Of a DNA stretch of 64,000 nucleotides, positions 1-7,960 are shown in pieces. Under the pieces are notes generated by a model that made no database searches, was not told where the DNA came from, and worked only from the letters and a program-made list of their open reading frames with translations. Each line of letters opens with the position of its first letter. Positions within the stretch are counted from its first letter, which is position 1. The translations under genes were made by a program, and so were the position numbers. The stretch comes from Pseudomonadota bacterium (GTDB taxonomy: Archaea; Thermoplasmatota; SW-10-69-26; JACQPN01; JAJPHT01): assembly GCA_021325135.1 (NCBI GenBank), contig JAJPHT010000034.1:1-64000 (forward strand). The letters run 5' to 3'.

Positions 1-247
1 GAGATGACGCCCAGGAGCCCCCCGGAGAACTGGAAGACGCGCGTGAAGCCGTCCTTCGCGAGGGCCTCCGTCGTGGGAAGGCCCTGCTCGCCGCCCCCCG
101 GGCCCGGCGGGGGCGCGCTGCCGGGGGCCTTCGCGTTGGCGAAGACGAGGATGACGGCCAGGACGCAGACGGCCGCCATGGAGCCCAGGATGCCCAGCAC
201 CATGCCGCGGCGCCAGAGCTTGTACCACTCCGAGGCCAGGGCGCGCC

Positions 248-251
<4 letters not shown>
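1..251 (-). CDS. ABC-2 type transporter permease (N-terminal part, cut by window edge)
   Basis: Reading from a GTG start, the first 83 residues begin MRRALASEWYKLWRRG, followed by one strong hydrophobic helix (about residues 17-34) and then a Pro/Gly-rich outer segment. This is the usual N-terminus of an ABC-2 permease: a cytoplasmic amphipathic segment, then TM1. The GTG overlaps the TGA of the upstream ATPase gene (GTGA), so the two are translationally coupled and form one exporter. The substrate cannot be told. The rest of the gene lies outside the window. Confidence 0.75.
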
Positions 252-1153
<902 letters not shown>

Positions 1154-1212
1154 GCGCGGGGCAAGCCGGACCCGGTGCAAAAGGATGGTCCCCCTGCTCG
1201 CGCTCCCCGATG

Positions 1213-1279
1213 CAACCCGAACCAACGAACCACCGAACCAAAGAAAGACCGTGGTCCGGTGGTTCGTTGGTTCGGGTTG
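1213..1279. repeat. Long intergenic hairpin, copy 1 of a dispersed inverted repeat
   Basis: Two 28-nt arms (1213-1240 and 1252-1279) pair with a single mismatch around an 11-nt loop. Each arm is built of near-repeats of an 8-mer of the type CGAACCAC. The flanks GATG on the left and TGTCGTGG on the right are shared with a second copy at 62126-62194. It lies in the gap between the UPF0179 gene and the ABC transporter operon, both on the minus strand, so it could be a terminator, an mRNA-end stabiliser or a small non-autonomous mobile element. Confidence 0.85.
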
Positions 1280-1306
1280 TGTCGTGGCGACGCGCCGGAC
1301 AAACCA

Positions 1307-1750
1307 TCACGGCGGACGGACGAGCGCGAACTTCAGCTTGCGCCCCACGAGGCAGGGCACGTCCCCTTCGATCTTCTCGATCTGCGCGGTCACGCCCCGA
1401 GGCAGCGCGGCGGGGTTGCAGCACGCCTTGAAGAGGCAGGAGGCGCCGCACTCCTCGAAGTGGTTGGAGACTCCCGTGCCGCGGGTGGCGGAGACGGGGA
1501 TCGCGGCGCGCACGGGGAGCGGCTGCTCCTCGATCTCCACCACCTGCACCTTCCCCTCGAAGACGTGGCACACGTCGTGCTTCACGGGGCGCGCGGCCTT
1601 GATGACGTAGTCCCGCCCCGGCTTGAGGTCCTTGGAGTGGCACACCTTGAGGAGCTTGCACGAGGCGCAGCCGGGGTCGGTCTGCCCTTGGTAGCGGAAC
1701 ACGAGGCCGGGCCGGGCCAGCGTCTCGCCGATCACGGTCAGGGGGGGCAC
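1307..1750 (-). CDS. UPF0179 family protein
   Basis: A 147-aa protein of the archaeal UPF0179 family, whose function is not established. It shows the family pattern of a short N-terminal strand region (VIGETLARPGLVFRYQG), a CASCKLLKVC cysteine cluster, the LKPGRDYVIK segment, a mid-domain VCHVFEGKVQVVEIE stretch, and a second cysteine group (CGASCLFKACCNP). Cysteine spacing suggests one or two metal sites. I chose the GTG at 1750 because the conserved family sequence begins there. The reading frame continues 24 codons upstream without any family similarity. It lies downstream of egsA on the same strand, with a 68-nt gap. Confidence 0.82.
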   Translation of the reverse strand: MPPLTVIGETLARPGLVFRYQGQTDPGCASCKLLKVCHSKDLKPGRDYVIKAARPVKHDVCHVFEGKVQVVEIEEQPLPVRAAIPVSATRGTGVSNHFEECGASCLFKACCNPAALPRGVTAQIEKIEGDVPCLVGRKLKFALVRPP

Positions 1751-1818
1751 AGGTGAGGGCCCATGACGCCTCCCTCCCCTCAAGCTTCCGGGGACGGCAA
1801 GCAGCCGCCCCGCCGGCC

Positions 1819-2880
1819 TCACGCCACGCCCGTGACCCGGACGAGCTCCTCGGCCGCCTCGCGGGAGAGCCCCTTGTCGCCCAGGATGGTGTAGCGGTCG
1901 GGCCGGATGAGGTGGGCCTTGCAGAGCGCCTCGACGACGGTCTCCTTCTTCACGCCAAGCTGCGCCGCGGTGGTGGGCGCGCCCAGCGTGTGCAGCGCGT
2001 CGCGGATGGCGCGCCAGTCGCCGCCGTGGAGGTACATCATCATGACCGCGCCGACGCCCACCTGCTCGCCGTGGTACGCGCTGCCGGGGGCCAGCTGGTC
2101 CAGCGTGTGGCTGAACATGTGCTCGGCGCCGCTGGCGGGCCGGCTGCTTCCGGCGACGCTCATGCTGACGCCCGAGACGATGAGGCTCTTCACCACGAGC
2201 CAGGCGGACTCCTCAAGGCCGGGCCGGATGACCTCGGCGTTGCGGATCACCATGTCGGCCGCGGTCTCCGCGAGCACGGCCGCGAAACTGGAGTACTCCT
2301 CGCCGCGCAGGCGGTGGGCGAGCTTCCAGTCCAGGACCGCGGTGCTGTTGCTGATGGCGTCCGCGCACCCCGCGGTGAGCATGCGGTAGGGCGCGCGGGC
2401 GATGATCTCGGTGTCTGCCACGATGGCCATGGGCGTCGAGGCCTGCTTGCTGGCGTTGCCGCGCTCCTCCTTGATGGACGCGCGCGGGCTCGTGATGCCG
2501 TCGTGGCTGGCGCTGGTGGGCACGCTGACGTAGGGCACGCCGAGCCGGAACGCGGCGAGCTTGGCCACGTCGATGACGCTGCCGCCGCCCACGCCCAGGA
2601 CGACCTGCGGCTTGCGCTTGCGCCCCTCCACCTCCACCGCGGCGACGTCGGGGAGGGTGGCGCCGCGGATCTCCACGAGGTCCGCCTGATAGCCCGCCTT
2701 CTGGACGACGGAGAGCGCGCGCTCGCCCGCGAGCCGCCGCGTGCGCTCGCCCGCGACGACGAGGACCCCCTCGCGCACGGAGATGTCGCGCAGCACGTCG
2801 CCCAGCTCTTCGAGGACACCGTGCCCGACGCGCACGTCGCGGGGGAAGATCATCGTCTTGGACTTGGTGAAGTCTTCCAT
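1819..2880 (-). CDS. egsA: NAD(P)-dependent glycerol-1-phosphate dehydrogenase
   Basis: A 353-aa enzyme that reduces dihydroxyacetone phosphate to sn-glycerol-1-phosphate, the backbone of archaeal ether lipids. Features of the iron/zinc dehydrogenase-like family are clear: the nucleotide-binding GGGSVIDVAK (about 98-107), PTSASHDGITSP (about 121-132), and probable metal ligands D174 (GCADAIS), H254 (AEHMFSH) and H270 (YHGEQVG). The length is normal for the family. The ATG at 2880 gives the expected N-terminus and lies about 28 nt from a TTAAGTA box, fitting a leaderless transcript. This gene is the strongest single sign that the organism is an archaeon. It is divergent from the DUF63 gene. 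Confidence 0.95.
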   Translation of the reverse strand: MEDFTKSKTMIFPRDVRVGHGVLEELGDVLRDISVREGVLVVAGERTRRLAGERALSVVQKAGYQADLVEIRGATLPDVAAVEVEGRKRKPQVVLGVGGGSVIDVAKLAAFRLGVPYVSVPTSASHDGITSPRASIKEERGNASKQASTPMAIVADTEIIARAPYRMLTAGCADAISNSTAVLDWKLAHRLRGEEYSSFAAVLAETAADMVIRNAEVIRPGLEESAWLVVKSLIVSGVSMSVAGSSRPASGAEHMFSHTLDQLAPGSAYHGEQVGVGAVMMMYLHGGDWRAIRDALHTLGAPTTAAQLGVKKETVVEALCKAHLIRPDRYTILGDKGLSREAAEELVRVTGVA

Positions 2881-2904
2881 CGCGTCGCGCGGGATTCGCT
2901 GCCC

Positions 2905-2965
2905 CTCTACTTAACCCCGCTTCGGCGGGGCTCGGCCCGTCGTCGCCCCCGACCAACCCTTATGC
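2905..2965. promoter_or_regulatory. Divergent promoter region with UUCG hairpin between egsA and the DUF63 gene
   Basis: On the minus strand a TTAAGTA box (2908-2914) lies 28 nt before the egsA ATG. On the plus strand CCTTATG (2957-2963) lies 32 nt before the DUF63 ATG at 2995. Between them is a perfect 6-bp stem with a TTCG tetraloop (2915-2930). Both boxes fit an archaeal TATA position for leaderless mRNAs. The hairpin's role is unknown. Confidence 0.55.
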
Positions 2966-2994
2966 GACCCACCAGGGATGCGCCGGCGTTCCTC

Positions 2995-4521
2995 ATGGCC
3001 GAGACGGTCCGCGCGTGGGTCGAGCGCAACGCCCTGTGGGTCTCGCTGGGCGCGCTCGCGCTGGCGGCGGGCCTCGTGGCGGTGGGCACGCAGGTGGCGC
3101 CCGAGCGCTTCTACGACCACTTCGTGTGGGAGGACCTCTACGGGCCCCTGGTGGTGGACGCGCACCAGTGCCGCACCTCGGACGACCCCGCGTGCCAGAG
3201 CCTCGGCCCTCCGGGCGTGCCCGCGAAGGACGGCTACACCATCACGGCCGAATTGACCTACGGCGTCGTGCTGGCGACGCTCCTCTACGGCATCTACGTG
3301 GGCCTCTTCCGCCGCTTCCAGATCAAGGCCGACGGCGCGTTTGTCGCCGCCCTCCTTCCATGGATCCTCCTGGGCCCCACGGGGCGCGCGCTGGAGGACG
3401 CGGACGTCTTCTGCCGCGCGGGGACGCACTGCGACCCCAACGTCTTCGCGTACCTCTTCATCAGCCCGGTCATCTACGTGATGATCGCCCTCCTCGTCAT
3501 CGCCTCGATGCTGGTGGGCGTGTGGGTCGAGCGCCGCCGCGAGCGGGGCTGGCGCGCGCTCTCGGCCCTCCTCGCCGCGCCCCTCCTCGTGGGCTTCGCG
3601 CTCTTCGCGTACCTCTCCCTGGCGCGGGCGGGCGACTTCACCGCGCTGCCGCCCTTGTGGTTCATGGCGCTGGCGGTCGCGGGCGCGTGGGCGCTCTTCG
3701 TCTGGCGCGCAAGGCTTGGCGCGGCCACGATGAACCTCGCCGTCTTCACGCTGGGCCTCCCCTTCGCGGCGGGCACGCTCTGGCTCGTCGTGCGCTGGCT
3801 CGTGGGCGGCGTCTGGTCCGACGCCGCGTGGAACGGCCGCCTCTACCTCCTCGCCGCCGTCTTCGTGCTCCTCGCGGCGGGCGTCACCGCGCTGGCCGTC
3901 ATGGCCCTCGCGCGGCTCCTCTCGGGCACGGGCGCGCTGGCGCGCTGGGCCGGCTTCGCGACGCGCGTGCCCGCCGCCTGGGAGGCCCGCCTGGGCTGGG
4001 CGGGCGCCGTGCTCGTCGCGCTCGCGGCGCTCATGGCGGGCATCCTGCCCAACGTCGCCCCCTTCTTCGACGGCGTCCCGCGCCAGGACGTGCTCATCCC
4101 CCTCTTCGCCCTCGCGGGCGCGGCCCTCCTCGTCGTCTTCGCGGCGCTGCACGTGGGCCGCGAGGTGGGGAAGCGCCCCCGCGCGCTGCTGGGCTTCGCC
4201 ACGGGCCTCAACGCGTCGCTGGTCTTCGCGCACATGATCGACGGCGTCTCGACGTGGGTCGCCCTCAAGGACCCCCTGGGCTTCGGCATCCCGCCCTACA
4301 GCGAGAAGCACCCCTTCAGCGACTTCCTGCTGCGATATCTCGGCGGCTTCCTCTACCCGCTGGCGAAGCTCCTCATGATCGTGGTCGTCATCTGGCTGCT
4401 GGACCGCGAGGTGGGCGAGGACGACGACCGCAACCTGGTGGGGCTCGTCAAGATGGCGATCTTCGTCCTCGGCTTCGGGCCCGGCCTGCGCGATCTGCTG
4501 CGTCTGGCGATGGGCGTCTGA
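2995..4521 (+). CDS. DUF63 family membrane protein
   Basis: A 508-aa polytopic protein with about ten to twelve hydrophobic helices. It carries the hallmarks of the archaeal DUF63 family: an N-terminal FVWEDLYGPLVVDAH segment, GYTITAELTYGVVLA, a LLGPTGRALEDA loop near an acidic helix end, and a C-terminal part with FAHMIDGVSTWVAL and YSEKHPFSDF. These conserved His, Asp and Glu residues in membrane context suggest an intramembrane metal site or enzyme, but no function is established for the family. I start at ATG 2995, because the TATA-like CCTTATG lies 32 nt upstream. An in-frame ATG at 2962 falls inside that box. The last 74 nt overlap the convergent gene on the other strand. Confidence 0.85.
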   Translation: MAETVRAWVERNALWVSLGALALAAGLVAVGTQVAPERFYDHFVWEDLYGPLVVDAHQCRTSDDPACQSLGPPGVPAKDGYTITAELTYGVVLATLLYGIYVGLFRRFQIKADGAFVAALLPWILLGPTGRALEDADVFCRAGTHCDPNVFAYLFISPVIYVMIALLVIASMLVGVWVERRRERGWRALSALLAAPLLVGFALFAYLSLARAGDFTALPPLWFMALAVAGAWALFVWRARLGAATMNLAVFTLGLPFAAGTLWLVVRWLVGGVWSDAAWNGRLYLLAAVFVLLAAGVTALAVMALARLLSGTGALARWAGFATRVPAAWEARLGWAGAVLVALAALMAGILPNVAPFFDGVPRQDVLIPLFALAGAALLVVFAALHVGREVGKRPRALLGFATGLNASLVFAHMIDGVSTWVALKDPLGFGIPPYSEKHPFSDFLLRYLGGFLYPLAKLLMIVVVIWLLDREVGEDDDRNLVGLVKMAIFVLGFGPGLRDLLRLAMGV

Positions 4522-5185
4522 GGGCGAGCTTCCGCGCGCGCCTCGTGGAGATCGCCCACGCCGCGCACGTCACCGCGGCGCACACCACCAGGGCGGGGAG
4601 GCCCACGAGCCCCCACTGCACGGAGCCGAGCCCCCCGCCCAGGAGGAGCCAGAGGACCGCGGCGAGGCCGAAGGCCAGCACTAGGGTGGCGCCCCCGGTG
4701 AGGAACGCGGCCGCGGCGGCGCGTCGCGTCTCCTCCTCGTCCACGCCGCGCTCCTTCGCGTCGCGGCGCAGCCGGCTCACGCGGGCGAGGATCACGTGCA
4801 GCGTCGCCACGAGGGCGGGCCCCGCGACGAGGATGAAGTCCGTGAGCCCCGGGGGCGTGCTCGTGGGGAAGCCCGAGTCGGTGATCCACTCGTCCCACGG
4901 GATCAGCGTCCACCAGTAGGCGCCCATGCCGCTCATGAGCCAGCCGCACGTGAGGAACGTCCCCAGGAACGCGGGCCCCGCCAGGAGCGGGATGACGGAG
5001 AGGACCGCCGCGACGATGAGCGCGATGCTCTGCGGCCCGTCGAAGCCCCACAGCGAGAGCGGGATGTCGTTGCGCATGCGCATGGCGAAGGGGCTGTTCG
5101 CCACGAGCACGAAGCCCGTGAGGAAGAGGAGCGCGCACGAGAGGAGGCGGCTCGCGTAGTCGCCCCACGCGACGGGCCGCCTCAT
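4448..5185 (-). CDS. Membrane protein of the MoxR/DUF58 operon
   Basis: A 245-aa protein with about six hydrophobic helices (roughly residues 12-30, 44-64, 68-86, 104-124, 155-180 and 185-205) and a basic C-terminal tail rich in Arg and Ala. Its ATG overlaps the TGA of the DUF58 gene (ATGA), so it is the last gene of a five-gene operon with a MoxR ATPase. I do not recognise the family. The position suggests an envelope-located partner of the DUF58/MoxR machinery. Its 3' end runs 74 nt into the DUF63 gene on the opposite strand, so the tail is least certain. Confidence 0.7.
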   Translation of the reverse strand: MRRPVAWGDYASRLLSCALLFLTGFVLVANSPFAMRMRNDIPLSLWGFDGPQSIALIVAAVLSVIPLLAGPAFLGTFLTCGWLMSGMGAYWWTLIPWDEWITDSGFPTSTPPGLTDFILVAGPALVATLHVILARVSRLRRDAKERGVDEEETRRAAAAAFLTGGATLVLAFGLAAVLWLLLGGGLGSVQWGLVGLPALVVCAAVTCAAWAISTRRARKLALRRPSPDAADRAGRARSRGRRSPS

Positions 5186-6480
5186 CGCAGCCGCCCCCGG
5201 ACGAGGACGGCGGTGAGCGGCTCGCGCCCGACGCGCCAGGAGACGACGCGCAGGCCCGCGGCGCGGGCGACGGACTGCTCGCGAAGCCGCTCGCGGGCGA
5301 GGGCCGCGCCGGCCAGCGCGCGCTCGGGCGTCGTCGTCTCGGGCTCCGTCTCCAGGTCCAGGACGAGGCCCGGCACGAGGTTGCGCCCCTGCTGGCGGCC
5401 GTGCGCTCCGATCCTCCGCAGCGCGGCGTCCAGGTCGTCGTCGCCCGCGGCGAGGCGCGTGACGAGGATCACCAGCGGGCGCTGGCGGTGCAGGATGGCC
5501 GCGTCGCGGCGCAGCACGTCCACGATGCCCGGCGAGGTGTCCGCCCGCAGGCGGGCGAGCATCTGGCGGGCGCGCTTCACCTGCGCCTCGCCGGTGCCGG
5601 GCCGCAGCGGCTCGACGTCGCCGCTGCGCGCGAACGCCATGCCCACCTGGTAGCCGCGGCGCAGGTACAGCTCCATGAGCGAGAGCGCGGCGTCGGCGGC
5701 GTGCTCGCGCGCGTCCTCCAGGTTCGTCCCCACCGAGAGGCGCGGGTGCCCGTCCACGAGGATGTACACGTTCTTCTTGCCCTCCCACTCGGTCTCGTTG
5801 ACGAGGGGCACGTCGCTGGCGCCCGAGGACATGGCGCGGGCGGTGGCCTTCCAGTTGATGCGCCGCGGCGGGTCGCCGGGGACGTACTCGCGAAGCTCGC
5901 GGAACTCGTTGGTCGCGATGCCCATGCGGGCGAGGTCGCCCTCGGGGAAGGGGCGCCTCGCGCGGGTGCGCAGGTCGCGCGGGATGCGCGCGGGGATGGG
6001 GCGCGGCTCGGCGACGATGGTGAGGGGCTCTCCGCGCGAGAGGGGCGGCGTCTCGGCGAGGCCCAGGGGGTGCTGCACGCGGACCTCCACCGGAGGCAGC
6101 GTCCACTCGCCGCGCTTGGGGACGAGGACCGAGAAGCGGAGCGAGTGCTCGCGGGCGCGGAAGGGGCTCAGCGTCACGAGGTGGAGGTTGTTGCCCTGGA
6201 GGAGGGCGAACTCGTCGGGGAGCGCCTGGTGGACCTCGACGACGCCCAGGCCCCGCGGCGCGCGGACGCTCACGTCGACGACGACGCGGGCGCCGCGGAG
6301 CACGCGGTCGGTGTCGACGCGGCGCTCCACGTCAGGGGGCCGGGCGAGGCTGCTGAACGAGAGCACGAGGAAGAGGAACGCCCCCGCTCCGAAGACGGGC
6401 CAGTTCCCGAAGAGGAGGCCCGAGGCGGCGAAGAGGATGGCGCCGGCGAGGAGCGTGCGTCCGGTGCGCGTGAGTGCCAT
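5182..6480 (-). CDS. DUF58 domain-containing membrane-anchored protein
   Basis: A 432-aa protein with two adjacent hydrophobic helices at the N-terminus (about residues 10-48), then a soluble part. The DUF58 core shows the diagnostic YVPGDPPRRINWKATARA stretch (about residues 200-217), followed by a von Willebrand A-like fold (KNVYILVDGHPRLSVGT) in which the metal-site serines are poorly kept. DUF58 proteins are almost always encoded next to MoxR ATPases, as here, and are thought to be chaperoned or activated by them. It starts 8 nt after the MoxR stop and overlaps the next gene by 4 nt. Confidence 0.88.
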   Translation of the reverse strand: MALTRTGRTLLAGAILFAASGLLFGNWPVFGAGAFLFLVLSFSSLARPPDVERRVDTDRVLRGARVVVDVSVRAPRGLGVVEVHQALPDEFALLQGNNLHLVTLSPFRAREHSLRFSVLVPKRGEWTLPPVEVRVQHPLGLAETPPLSRGEPLTIVAEPRPIPARIPRDLRTRARRPFPEGDLARMGIATNEFRELREYVPGDPPRRINWKATARAMSSGASDVPLVNETEWEGKKNVYILVDGHPRLSVGTNLEDAREHAADAALSLMELYLRRGYQVGMAFARSGDVEPLRPGTGEAQVKRARQMLARLRADTSPGIVDVLRRDAAILHRQRPLVILVTRLAAGDDDLDAALRRIGAHGRQQGRNLVPGLVLDLETEPETTTPERALAGAALARERLREQSVARAAGLRVVSWRVGREPLTAVLVRGRLR

Positions 6481-6488
6481 GCGCGACC

Positions 6489-7478
6489 TCACGCCCTGGC
6501 CCGGGAGACCGCGGACTGGCCGAAGCGCGCGGGCATCCGCACGCCGGCCATCACCTCGTCGAGCACGTCGGCGACCTTGCGCCCCGCGAGGCTCGCCTCC
6601 AGGTGGAGGAGCGTGCGGTGCGCGAGCGCCTCGCGGGCGAACGTCTTCACGTCGTCGGGCGTCACGAAGTCGCGCCCCTGGATGAGGGCGTAGGCGCGCG
6701 AGACGCGCAGGAGCGCCAGCGAGCCGCGGGGGCTCGGGCCCACGTCCACGTCCGGGTGCTGGCGGATGGCGCGGACGATCTGCGCCATGTAGCGCACCAC
6801 CTCGCGGTCCACGAAGACGCCGTTCTCGGCGACCTTCTGCATGGAGACGAACGTCGCGTGGTCCACGGCGGGCGCGAGGTCCCCCGTGGGGTCGTCCTTC
6901 TGCCACGAGATGCGCCGCTCCAGGATCTGCATCTCCGCCTCCTCGTCGCTGGGGTAGCCGGTGGTCATGCGCAGCAGGAAGCGGTCCAGCTGCGCCTCAG
7001 GAAGAGGATACGTCCCTTCCTGCTCGATGGGGTTCTGCGTCGCGAGCACGAAGAAGGGCGCGATGAGCTTGCGCGTCTCGCCCTCGATGGTGACCTGGCG
7101 CTCCTCCATCGCTTCCAGCAGCGCGCTCTGCGTCTTGGGCGGCGCGCGGTTGATCTCGTCCGCGAGGAGGATGTTGGTGAAGATGGGGCCGGGGTGCATC
7201 TCGAAGCGCGCCGCGCTGCCGTTCCAGACCTTGGTGCCCAGGATGTCGGCGGGCAGGATGTCGGGCGTGAACTGCACGCGCTTGCTCTCGCACCCGATGG
7301 CGCGGGCGAAGCTCTTCACGAGCAGCGTCTTGCCCAGGCCGGGATTGTCCTCGAAGAGGACGTGCCCGTTGGCGAGGGCGGCGGCGAGCAGCTTCTCCGT
7401 GAGGCCGCGGTTGCCCACGAACACGGACTCGACGCGGTCAAGGATCTCGTTGGCCTTCGGGTGGGGGAACGTCGTCAT
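6489..7478 (-). CDS. MoxR family AAA+ ATPase
   Basis: A 329-aa ATPase of the MoxR group, which acts as a chaperone-like activator of the proteins encoded beside it. Walker A is DNPGLGKT (residues 44-51), Walker B is LLADEINRAPPKTQ, sensor 1 is VLATQNPIEQ, and a C-terminal lid domain follows (GPSPRGSLALLRVSRAYAL). The length and motif order are typical. Its ATG overlaps the TGA of the preceding small membrane gene by 4 nt (ATGA). Together with the DUF58 gene it forms the conserved core of this operon. Confidence 0.93.
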   Translation of the reverse strand: MTTFPHPKANEILDRVESVFVGNRGLTEKLLAAALANGHVLFEDNPGLGKTLLVKSFARAIGCESKRVQFTPDILPADILGTKVWNGSAARFEMHPGPIFTNILLADEINRAPPKTQSALLEAMEERQVTIEGETRKLIAPFFVLATQNPIEQEGTYPLPEAQLDRFLLRMTTGYPSDEEAEMQILERRISWQKDDPTGDLAPAVDHATFVSMQKVAENGVFVDREVVRYMAQIVRAIRQHPDVDVGPSPRGSLALLRVSRAYALIQGRDFVTPDDVKTFAREALAHRTLLHLEASLAGRKVADVLDEVMAGVRMPARFGQSAVSRARA

Positions 7479-7960
7479 TCGGTCAGGCTCCGGGGATCGT
7501 GGGTGTCGGGCCGGCTCATCCGGCGCAGCAGGTCGCGGCGCTTGCGCTCCGTCGAGGCGCGCGCCAGCAGGGGTGATATCGATTCGGGGGCTTGGCCCGT
7601 GGCGCGGGCGAGGGCCTGGGCGGCGGCGGGCGCGTCGACGCCGGTGCGGGCCCAGCGCTCCAGGGGCGCCGCGTAGCGGCTCGCCTCGGGGTCGGGGAGC
7701 GCGCGGACGAGCTGCGCGTGCTTGCGCCAGCCCGGCGTGGGGCGCGGCCGCTCCTCCTTGGGCGCGCGCAGGGCGAGGAGCACCAGCGTCGCGACGACGA
7801 GCGCGCCGAAGGGCAGCTCCCAGATGCCCAGGTGCGGGATCATCGAGGAGAGCACGGGGCGCAGCAGGACGTAGGCGAGGCTGACGATCGCCAGCGCGCC
7901 CAGGGGGACCAGCCTACTCGCTCGCAAGGGGGGCCACCTCCGGGAGCGCGGACTCGGCAT
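7475..7960 (-). CDS. Small membrane protein of the MoxR/DUF58 operon
   Basis: A protein of up to 161 aa with two hydrophobic helices (about residues 18-40 and 47-64) followed by a soluble, Arg/Ala-rich helical domain of about 95 residues. No family recognised. The start is uncertain. The ATG at 7960 would overlap the preceding gene by 47 nt, whereas a TTG at 7927 (MRASRLVPLGAL) would overlap it by only 14 nt. The 3' end overlaps the MoxR start (ATGA), supporting operon membership and translational coupling. Confidence 0.65.
   Translation of the reverse strand: MPSPRSRRWPPLRASRLVPLGALAIVSLAYVLLRPVLSSMIPHLGIWELPFGALVVATLVLLALRAPKEERPRPTPGWRKHAQLVRALPDPEASRYAAPLERWARTGVDAPAAAQALARATGQAPESISPLLARASTERKRRDLLRRMSRPDTHDPRSLTE

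Noticed and set aside
1753..2994. Upstream extension of the DUF63 reading frame over egsA
   Set aside because: It is antisense to egsA and has no family similarity; the start at 2995 fits both family and promoter.
5182..6480. Full MoxR-type VWA co-chaperone in the DUF58 protein
   Set aside because: The metal-site DxSxS motif is not intact, so it was kept as DUF58 only.
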